Part shown: positions 57,557 through 64,000 of the stretch, piece by piece
Position numbering within the stretch: position 1 is the first letter of the stretch
Layout of the letters: each line of letters opens with the position of its first letter
NCBI RefSeq assembly: GCF_014192575.1
Contig: NZ_JACHYC010000002.1
Coordinates: 868,001-932,000, forward strand
DNA: 64,000 nucleotides
Source: Variovorax sp. Sphag1AA
GTDB taxonomy: Bacteria; Pseudomonadota; Gammaproteobacteria; Burkholderiales; Burkholderiaceae_C
Direction: 5' to 3'
Made by a program: the position numbers and the translations under genes
Notes under the pieces: generated by a model
The model's input: the letters and a program-made list of their open reading frames with translations, nothing else
What the model was told of the DNA's origin: nothing
The model's database searches: none

Positions 57557-58750
57557 ATGAAGACATCTCTCTCCGCACTCTCGCTCGCCGTGGCCGCACT
57601 GGCCCTCGCATCCGGCGCCCATGCGCAGGAAAAAGTGAAGATCGGTTTCGTGACGGACATGTCGAGCCTCTACGCCGATGTCGAAGGCAAGAACGGCGCG
57701 CTCGCCATCCAGATGGCGATCGACGACTTCGGCGGCAAGGTGCTCGGGCAGCCGATCGAGCTGCTCACTGCCGACCATCAGAACAAGGCCGACATCGCCG
57801 CGTCGAAGGCGCGCGAATGGATCGACACCGACGGCGTGACGATGGTCTTCGGCGGCACCAACTCCGGCACCGCGCTCGCGACCGCGAAGGTCGCGCAGGA
57901 AAAGAAGCGCGTGTACTTCAACAACGGCGCGGCGACCTCCGCGCTGACGAACGAACAGTGCAGCCCCTACACGGTGCACTACGCGTACGACACGGTCGCG
58001 CTCGCCAAGGGCACGGGCGGTGCGGTGGTCGACCGCGGCGGCAAGAGCTGGTTCTTCCTGACCGCCGACTACGCTTTCGGCCATGCGCTCGAAGCCGATA
58101 CCAGCGCCGTCGTGAAGGCCAAGGGTGGCACGGTGGTGGGTGCGGTGCGCCATCCGCTCAACGCGTCGGACTTCTCGTCCTTCCTGCTGCAGGCACAGAA
58201 CTCCAAGGCGCAGATCCTGGGCCTTGCCAACGCGGGCGGCGACACGATCAACTCGATCAAGGCGGCCAAGGAATTCGGGATCGGCAAGAACATGAAGCTC
58301 GCCGGCCTGCTGATCTTCCTGAGCGACATCCACAGCCTGGGCCTGAAGAACACCGAAGGCCTGCTGCACACGACGAGTTGGTATTGGGATCTCAACGACC
58401 AGACGCGCGCCTTCGGCAAGAAGTTCTTCGACAAGACCAAGCGCATGCCCACGGACATCCAGGCCGCCGACTACTCGGCCACGATGACCTACCTGAAGGC
58501 TGTGCAGGCCGCCAAGACGACCGATGCCGACAAGGTCATGGCCGAACTCAGGAACATGAAGCTCGACGACTTCTACGCCAAGGGCCAGATCCGTGCCGAC
58601 GGCCGCTACGTCCACGACATGTACCTCGTCGAGGTGAAGACGCCGGCCGAATCGAAGCAGCCCTGGGACTACCTGAAGGTCATCACCAAGCTGCCGGGCG
58701 ACCAGGTCTTCACGGCCAAGGCCGACTCCAAGTGCGCTTTGTGGAAGTGA
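57557..58750 (+). CDS. ABC transporter substrate-binding protein, LivK-like (copy 1)
   Basis: 397-residue periplasmic protein. A Sec signal peptide (MKTSLSALSLAVAALALASG, cut after AHA) precedes a type I binding fold: VKIGFVTDMSSLYADVEGKN near the N-terminus, FGGTNSGTALATAKVA and NEQCSPYTVHYAYDT. Highly similar to the next gene, which suggests tandem duplication. The ligand, probably an amino acid or related acid, is not known. It follows livF by 32 bases. Confidence 0.92.
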   Translation: MKTSLSALSLAVAALALASGAHAQEKVKIGFVTDMSSLYADVEGKNGALAIQMAIDDFGGKVLGQPIELLTADHQNKADIAASKAREWIDTDGVTMVFGGTNSGTALATAKVAQEKKRVYFNNGAATSALTNEQCSPYTVHYAYDTVALAKGTGGAVVDRGGKSWFFLTADYAFGHALEADTSAVVKAKGGTVVGAVRHPLNASDFSSFLLQAQNSKAQILGLANAGGDTINSIKAAKEFGIGKNMKLAGLLIFLSDIHSLGLKNTEGLLHTTSWYWDLNDQTRAFGKKFFDKTKRMPTDIQAADYSATMTYLKAVQAAKTTDADKVMAELRNMKLDDFYAKGQIRADGRYVHDMYLVEVKTPAESKQPWDYLKVITKLPGDQVFTAKADSKCALWK

Positions 58751-58796
58751 AGCGCACCCCCACGATTGTTTCGTTCCCCTTCAACCAGTACAGCAC

Positions 58797-59990
58797 ATGA
58801 AAAAGACCCTCGCACTTTCCGCCGTCTCTCTCGCTATCGCGCTCGCGGCAGGCGCCGCACAGGCCGAAGACAAGGTCAAGATCGGCTTCATCACCGACAT
58901 GTCGAGCCTCTACGCGGACGTCGAGGGCAAGAACGGCACGACCGCGATCCAGATGGCCATCGACGATTTCGGCGGCAAGGTCAACGGCATGCCCATCGAG
59001 CTGCTCTCGGCCGACCACCAGAACAAGGCCGACATCGCCGCGTCGAAGGCGCGTGAGTGGATCGACACCGAGAACCTCACGATGCTCTTCGGCGGTACCA
59101 ACTCCGGCACCGGCCTCGCGATGGCGAAGGTCGCGCAAGAGAAGAAGCGCGTCTTCGTGGTCAATGGTGCGGGCACCTCCGCGTTGACCAACGAGCAGTG
59201 CAGCCCCTACACCGTCCACTACGCCTACGACACGGTGGCGCTCGCCAAGGGCACCGGCGGTGCGGTCGTCGCCAACGGCGGCAAGAACTGGTTCTTCCTG
59301 ACCGCCGACTACGCCTTCGGCGCGGCGCTCGAAGCCGACACCGCCAAGGTCGTGAAGGAGAAGGGCGGCACGGTGGTCGGCAGCGTCAAGCATCCGCTCA
59401 ACGCGTCCGACTTCTCGTCGTTCCTGCTGCAGGCACAGAACTCCAAGGCACAGATCCTCGGCCTCGCCAACGCCGGCGGCGACACGATCAATGCGATCAA
59501 GGCCGCCAAGGAATTCGGGATCACCAAGAACATGAAGATGGCCGGCCTGCTGGTGTTCATTACCGACATCCACAGCCTGGGCTTGAAGAACACCGAAGGC
59601 CTGCTGCTCACCACCAGCTGGGACTGGAACCTGAACGAGCAAACGCGTGCGTTCGGCAAGCGATTCTTTGACAAGACCAAGCGCATGCCGACCGATATCC
59701 AGGCCGCTGACTATTCAGCGACGATGGCCTACCTGAAAGCGGTGCAGGCCGCCAAGACAGTCGATGCAGACAAGGTGATGGCGCAACTCAAGGCAACGCC
59801 CATCAACGACTTCTATGCCAAGGGCAACATCCGCGCCGATGGCCGTTTCGTGCATGACATGTACCTCATGCAAGTGAAGTCGCCGTCCGAATCGACCCAA
59901 CCGTGGGACTACTACAAGGTCGTCGCCAAGCTGCCGGGCGAAGAGGTCTTCACGACCAAGGCCGAGTCCAAGTGCGCTCTCTGGAAGTAA
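58797..59990 (+). CDS. ABC transporter substrate-binding protein, LivK-like (copy 2)
   Basis: 397-residue periplasmic protein, the same length as its upstream neighbour and collinear with it, with a Sec signal ending in AQA. Differences cluster around the segment after FGGTNSGTG and in the C-terminal third (for example LLTTSWDWNLNEQ against LHTTSWYWDLNDQ). It likely serves the same permease with a different or overlapping ligand. It ends 10 bases before livH. Confidence 0.92.
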   Translation: MKKTLALSAVSLAIALAAGAAQAEDKVKIGFITDMSSLYADVEGKNGTTAIQMAIDDFGGKVNGMPIELLSADHQNKADIAASKAREWIDTENLTMLFGGTNSGTGLAMAKVAQEKKRVFVVNGAGTSALTNEQCSPYTVHYAYDTVALAKGTGGAVVANGGKNWFFLTADYAFGAALEADTAKVVKEKGGTVVGSVKHPLNASDFSSFLLQAQNSKAQILGLANAGGDTINAIKAAKEFGITKNMKMAGLLVFITDIHSLGLKNTEGLLLTTSWDWNLNEQTRAFGKRFFDKTKRMPTDIQAADYSATMAYLKAVQAAKTVDADKVMAQLKATPINDFYAKGNIRADGRFVHDMYLMQVKSPSESTQPWDYYKVVAKLPGEEVFTTKAESKCALWK

Positions 59991-60000
59991 CGCCTAGTTC

Positions 60001-60876
60001 ATGAGCATTTCTCTTCCTGCCCTGTTGAGCCAGCTCCTGCTGGGGCTGGTCAACGGGTCGTTCTACGCCATCCTGAGCCTCGGGCTCGCGGTCATCTTCG
60101 GCCTGCTCAACGTCATCAACTTCGCGCATGGCGCGCTGTTCATGCTGGGCGCGGTGTCGACCTGGATGGCGATGAACTACTTCAACGTCAACTACTGGGT
60201 GATGTTGATCGTCGCGCCGGTGCTCGTCGGCCTGTTCGGCGTCGTCATCGAGCGGCTGCTGCTGCGCTGGATCTACAAGCTCGATCATCTCTACGGCCTG
60301 CTGCTGACCCTCGGGCTCACACTGCTGATCGAAGGCGTGTTCCGCTCCATCTACGGCGTCTCGGGCCTGCCCTACGACACGCCCGATGCGCTGGCGAGCG
60401 CGACCGACCTCGGCTTCATGATCCTGCCCAACTACCGCGCGTGGGTCGTGGTGGCCTCGCTCGTGGTGTGCTTCGCGACCTGGTTCGTCATCGAGAAGAC
60501 CCGCATCGGCGCCTACTTGCGGGCGGGCACCGAGAACCCGCGGCTCGTGGAGGCCTTCGGCGTCAACGTGCCGCTGATGATCACGCTCACCTACGGCTTC
60601 GGCGTTGCGCTTGCGGCCTTCGCGGGCGTGCTCGCCGCACCGGTGATCCAGGTGTCGCCGCTAATGGGGCAGAACCTCATCATCGTGGTGTTCGCGGTGG
60701 TGGTGATCGGCGGCATGGGCTCGATCATGGGCGCGATCCTCACCGGTCTTGGCCTTGGCGTCATCGAGGGCCTGACCAAGGTGTTCTATCCGGAGGCGTC
60801 GTCCACCGTCGTGTTCGTGATCATGGTCATCGTGCTGCTCATCCGCCCCGCCGGCCTGTTCGGCAAAGAGAAATAA
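60001..60876 (+). CDS. livH: Branched-chain amino acid ABC transporter permease, LivH type
   Basis: 291-residue inner-membrane permease with about eight hydrophobic helices. Typical segments are GLVNGSFYAILSLGLAVIFG at the N-terminus, NVINFAHGALFMLGA, and GGMGSIMGAILTGLGLG near the C-terminus. Forms the channel with LivM. Confidence 0.95.
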   Translation: MSISLPALLSQLLLGLVNGSFYAILSLGLAVIFGLLNVINFAHGALFMLGAVSTWMAMNYFNVNYWVMLIVAPVLVGLFGVVIERLLLRWIYKLDHLYGLLLTLGLTLLIEGVFRSIYGVSGLPYDTPDALASATDLGFMILPNYRAWVVVASLVVCFATWFVIEKTRIGAYLRAGTENPRLVEAFGVNVPLMITLTYGFGVALAAFAGVLAAPVIQVSPLMGQNLIIVVFAVVVIGGMGSIMGAILTGLGLGVIEGLTKVFYPEASSTVVFVIMVIVLLIRPAGLFGKEK

Positions 60877-60892
60877 GAAGACGGCAAGCCGC

Positions 60893-61882
60893 ATGAAAAA
60901 GACTTCGACCGTCATCTACCTGATCCTCCTGGCCGCGCTCATCGTGGCGCCATTTGCCGGTGCCTATCCGGTGTTCGTGATGAAGCTGATGTGCTTCGCG
61001 CTGTTCGCTTCGGCCTTCAACCTGCTGCTCGGCTACACCGGCCTGCTGTCCTTCGGCCACGCGGCCTTTCTCGGTGGCTCGGCCTACATCGCGGGCCAGG
61101 CGATCAAGGTCTGGGGCGTGACGCCCGAGATCGGCCTCATCCTCGGCACGCTCACCGGCGCGCTTCTGGGCTGGATCTTCGGCGTGCTCGCGATCCGCCG
61201 GCAGGGCATCTACTTCGCGATGATCACGCTTGCGCTCGCGCAGATGGTGTTCTTCGTCGCGCTGCAGGCCAAGTTCACCGGCGGCGAGGACGGCCTGCAA
61301 GGCGTGCCGCGCGGCAAGCTCTTCGGCGTTATCGACCTGCAGAGCGACCTGACGATGTACTACGTGACGCTGGCGATCGTGGTCGCGGCCTTCCTGCTTA
61401 TCGTCCGGACCATCCATTCGCCGTTCGGCCAGGTGCTGAAGGGCATCAAGGAAAACGAGCCGCGCGCGCTGTCGCTGGGCTACGACGTGAGCCGCTTCAA
61501 GCTGCTCGCGTTCGTGATCTCGGCGGCGCTCTCGGGCCTCGCGGGTTCGCTCAAGACACTGGTGCTCGGTTTCGCCACGCTGTCCGACGTGCACTGGAGC
61601 GCGTCGGGCCAGGTCATCCTCATGACGCTGGTCGGTGGTCTTGGCACGCTCTCCGGACCGCTGGTGGGTTCGGCCGTGGTGGTGCTGCTCGAGAACAAGA
61701 TCGGCGAGTTCGGCCACCTGCTTGCACGCATCACGACCGTCGACTGGTTCAACACCCTGGGCGAATCGGTCACCATCGTCACCGGCCTGATCTTCGTGAT
61801 CTGCGTGCTCGCATTCCGGCGCGGCGTGATGGGCGAGATCATCGCCTTCATCGATCGGCGGCGCGGCGTGTCGAAGGGCTGA
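60893..61882 (+). CDS. livM: Branched-chain amino acid ABC transporter permease, LivM type
   Basis: 329-residue inner-membrane permease with about nine hydrophobic helices. GYTGLLSFGHAAFLGGSAY and GGLGTLSGPLVGSAVVV are family signatures, and the coupling loop includes RTIHSPFGQVLKGIKENEPR. Completes livG-livF-binding protein-binding protein-livH-livM. Followed 5 bases later by a lipoprotein gene. Confidence 0.95.
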   Translation: MKKTSTVIYLILLAALIVAPFAGAYPVFVMKLMCFALFASAFNLLLGYTGLLSFGHAAFLGGSAYIAGQAIKVWGVTPEIGLILGTLTGALLGWIFGVLAIRRQGIYFAMITLALAQMVFFVALQAKFTGGEDGLQGVPRGKLFGVIDLQSDLTMYYVTLAIVVAAFLLIVRTIHSPFGQVLKGIKENEPRALSLGYDVSRFKLLAFVISAALSGLAGSLKTLVLGFATLSDVHWSASGQVILMTLVGGLGTLSGPLVGSAVVVLLENKIGEFGHLLARITTVDWFNTLGESVTIVTGLIFVICVLAFRRGVMGEIIAFIDRRRGVSKG

Positions 61883-61887
61883 GCGAC

Positions 61888-63456
61888 TTGCGACCGAAGA
61901 ACCGTCCGGCCCGCATTGCGCTTGCCGCGACGACGGCGACGCTCGTTGTGTCGGCGCTTGTTTCATGCGGGGGTGGAGGTGGTGGCGGTGGCGGCGCCCT
62001 GGTCGGTGCGGGGCAGACGACGCCAGCAGCCACGACCGCCGAACTGCCGGCGCGCGAAGCCCTCATTGCGCGCGCTCGCAGCCTTGAAATCGACACGCCC
62101 TATGTTCCGCCGCCGGGCGATCCGCTGGAGCACAACACCGCGGGCTACGCAAAGACGGTGTGTTCCAACGTCTTCATCACGGGGATGAGCCCCGACGTGG
62201 CGGCTGAAGCCACTGGCTATTTCACGGGCCCCTACGCGCAGCGAAGCAAGGTTGGAACGCCGGTTGTCGATCGCACGAACAACGAAGTGCGCATCACGAT
62301 GACGAACGGCAAGACGCTCACCGCGCGCTACTACGGCTCGCAAGGCTGCGTCACGCTGGCGGCCGGCGCGACGGATGTGTCCTTCAAGCCCGAATCCGTG
62401 ACCAGTGCGCTGCCCGACCCGAGCACGCAGTCCTGGCCCATGGGCGATGTCCTTCCGGCCGACAGCGGTCTCACGTTCAATTCGGCGATCGTCGGGCAGG
62501 CCGTGGCGGCGCCTTTCGAACAGCCCGGCGCCTACACCACGGCCTTCGTCGTGACCCACAAGGGCCGCATCATCGGCGAGCGCTACATGAGCGGCGTCAC
62601 GCCCACCACGCCACTGGAATCGTGGTCGATGGGAAAGAGCGTCACCGCCACGCTGATGGGCATCCTCATCAAGCAGGGTGTCTACACGCTCGATCAGCCG
62701 GCGCCCATTCCGGAATGGCAGACCGCAGGCGACAAGCGCCAGCAGATCCGCATTTCAGACCTTCTGCAGATGTCCAGCGGCCTGCGCATCAAGGCGCCCG
62801 ACGATCCGGATTTCGACCCCAACGGGACGTACCCGGACCACATCTATTTCTACACGGGCCGCATCGACGCCTTCAACTACGCCGCCACCCGGCCGCAGCA
62901 ATGGCCGCCCGGCGCGGTCGGTCGCTACCGCAACACGGATCCGGTGCTGGTCAACTATCTGATCCGGCTGGCAGTGGAGAAGCGCGGCGAGGACTACCTG
63001 TCTTTTCCGCAGCGGGCGCTGTTCGACAAGATCGGCGTGCGCTCGATGACCATCGAGCCCGACCCGTACGGCAACTTCCTGACGCAGGGCCACGACTTCA
63101 TGTCGGCGCGCGACTGGGCGCGCTTGGCCAACCTCTATCTGCAGGACGGCGTCTGGAACGGCGAGCGCATCCTGCCCGAGGGATTCGTGAAGTTCGTCAG
63201 CTCCGTCGCGCCCGCCTGGGCGGCCGACAAGCGGCCCATCTACGGTGGCTTCTTCTGGCTCAACGGGATGGGGCAATGGCCGGTTCCGGCGTCGGCCTAC
63301 TACATGCTTGGCGCGGGTGGGCAGTTCGTGATCATCATTCCGTCGCACGACCTCGTGGTGGTGCGCCTGGGCTATGACAAGGGCGAATCACTCTCGACGG
63401 CTGGCGTGCAGAAGGCGCTGTCGCTCCTGATGCAGGCCATCGTGCCCTCGCAGTAG
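61888..63456 (+). CDS. Serine hydrolase lipoprotein, beta-lactamase/transpeptidase-like
   Basis: About 522 residues from TTG 61888; no ATG precedes the signal. The signal peptide ends in SALVSC, a plausible lipobox, followed at once by a run of nine glycines. The catalytic domain shows S247-M-G-K250 (SxxK) and Y347-R-N349 (YxN), the class C beta-lactamase/esterase pattern, and GAGGQFVIIIPSHDLVVVRL near the end. An N-terminal domain of about 200 residues is not recognised. Substrate unknown; may act on peptidoglycan or esters. It is 5 bases behind livM. Confidence 0.85.
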   Translation: MRPKNRPARIALAATTATLVVSALVSCGGGGGGGGGALVGAGQTTPAATTAELPAREALIARARSLEIDTPYVPPPGDPLEHNTAGYAKTVCSNVFITGMSPDVAAEATGYFTGPYAQRSKVGTPVVDRTNNEVRITMTNGKTLTARYYGSQGCVTLAAGATDVSFKPESVTSALPDPSTQSWPMGDVLPADSGLTFNSAIVGQAVAAPFEQPGAYTTAFVVTHKGRIIGERYMSGVTPTTPLESWSMGKSVTATLMGILIKQGVYTLDQPAPIPEWQTAGDKRQQIRISDLLQMSSGLRIKAPDDPDFDPNGTYPDHIYFYTGRIDAFNYAATRPQQWPPGAVGRYRNTDPVLVNYLIRLAVEKRGEDYLSFPQRALFDKIGVRSMTIEPDPYGNFLTQGHDFMSARDWARLANLYLQDGVWNGERILPEGFVKFVSSVAPAWAADKRPIYGGFFWLNGMGQWPVPASAYYMLGAGGQFVIIIPSHDLVVVRLGYDKGESLSTAGVQKALSLLMQAIVPSQ

Positions 63457-63469
63457 CTGCTCGTCTGCA

Positions 63470-64000
63470 TCAGAACCGCGGAGCTCGCCGCTCCATGAAT
63501 GCGCGCACACCTTCACGCGCGTCGTCGCTGTGCGCGCGTTCGGCGAGCAGGGCATGTTCCATCCGGAGATGGGCCTGCAGGTCACGTCCCGGAAGGCCGC
63601 TGCACAAGGTCTTGATGGCCGCCAGCGAACCGCTCGCGGCATTCGCCAGGCGATGCGCAAGGGCTTCCGCCGCCGCCTGCAAGTCGCCGTCGGGATGCAG
63701 CGAGTCCACTGCGCCACGGGCGAGGCATTCCCTGGCATCGATCGCATCGCTCAGCATCAACCATTGCTGCGCACGCACAGCACCCACCCGACGCGCCAGG
63801 AAGAAGGAAGCACCGACGTCCGGCGAGAGCCCGATGGCCGCGTAGCCGGTGCGCAGCTTCATTGACTCCGCGGCGAGGACGAAGTCGGCGCAGAGCGCGA
63901 GCCCGATGCCCGCGCCGCCGACCGGACCGTTCACGACGGAGATCACGGGCAGTGGTGCGGTCGCAAGCCGGTACAGCGCCGGATGCAGCGGTTCGAGGAT
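63470..64000 (-). CDS. Enoyl-CoA hydratase/isomerase family protein (5' end outside window)
   Basis: C-terminal 176 residues of a crotonase-fold protein; the frame continues beyond the window edge. Visible pieces are the oxyanion-hole region NGPVGGAGIGLALCADFVLA and the later GLSPDVGASFFLARRVGAVRA. The C-terminus EGVRAFMERRAPRF matches family members acting on acyl-CoA. The N-terminal CoA-binding part is missing, so the exact reaction is not assignable. Convergent with the serine hydrolase gene. Confidence 0.92.
   Translation of the reverse strand: MLEPLHPALYRLATAPLPVISVVNGPVGGAGIGLALCADFVLAAESMKLRTGYAAIGLSPDVGASFFLARRVGAVRAQQWLMLSDAIDARECLARGAVDSLHPDGDLQAAAEALAHRLANAASGSLAAIKTLCSGLPGRDLQAHLRMEHALLAERAHSDDAREGVRAFMERRAPRF

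Noticed and set aside
60991..61887. Extension of the serine hydrolase frame through livM
   Set aside because: It overlaps livM in another frame and would bury the lipoprotein signal; TTG 61888 is the sensible start.

Overview
The window looks like a chromosomal segment of a Comamonadaceae betaproteobacterium, most like Variovorax or Acidovorax. This rests on high GC, the style of the proteins, the order secG / tRNA-Leu / nuoA-N followed by a DUF2818 gene, and a GC-rich intergenic repeat in front of rpsO that I recall as common in that family. The genus is an inference. I see no phage, insertion sequence, CRISPR array or rRNA; almost everything is intact core or near-core gene content.

Layout. 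1-2903: the end of pmbA/tldE and a bioM-bioN-bioY biotin transporter. 2916-4632 (minus): rpsU, yqeY, a Nudix hydrolase and a DUF6314 gene. 4740-22650: a large nitrate assimilation locus. 22727-27654: tsaD, an esterase, a small heat shock protein, a lone periplasmic binding protein and an aminotransferase. 27850-33132: rpsO, pnp, a quinone oxidoreductase, tpiA, secG and tRNA-Leu(GAG). 33191-47630: the complete 14-gene nuoA-N operon for respiratory complex I, followed by DUF2818, Nudix and DUF1178 genes. 49050-55855: an ABC exporter divergent from a marR - outer membrane factor - emrA - emrB efflux operon. 56044-61882: a branched-chain amino acid type (Liv) ABC transporter with two tandem binding proteins. 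61888-64000: a serine hydrolase lipoprotein and the end of an enoyl-CoA hydratase gene.

The nitrate locus is the most interesting part. Uptake is by an ABC system (nrtA-nrtB-nrtD) and an MFS carrier (narK). Reduction is by NasA (nitrate) and NirBD (nitrite, siroheme dependent); CobA makes the siroheme precursor, and a YbiB/TrpD2-like protein and an HI0933/BaiN-type flavoprotein lie in the same run. Regulation appears layered. Good -24/-12 (sigma-54) promoters precede nasR, nrtA and narK. The nrtA transcript should begin just before a pair of hairpins, one with a loop of the type read by ANTAR proteins, followed by a strong intrinsic terminator. NasR (nitrate-sensing NIT domain plus ANTAR) is encoded immediately upstream. 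A second ANTAR protein, carrying two PilJ/P-box-like segments, is divergent from narK, and a fused PP2C phosphatase/protein kinase with a C-terminal membrane anchor sits between narK and nirB. I infer control by nitrogen status (NtrC/sigma-54) plus nitrate-dependent antitermination.

Other regulatory signals that can be read directly include a perfect inverted repeat between the -35 and -10 of marR (whose transcript is predicted to be leaderless), long hairpins in the pnp leader, and an unexplained 11-bp perfect inverted repeat at 24555-24581.
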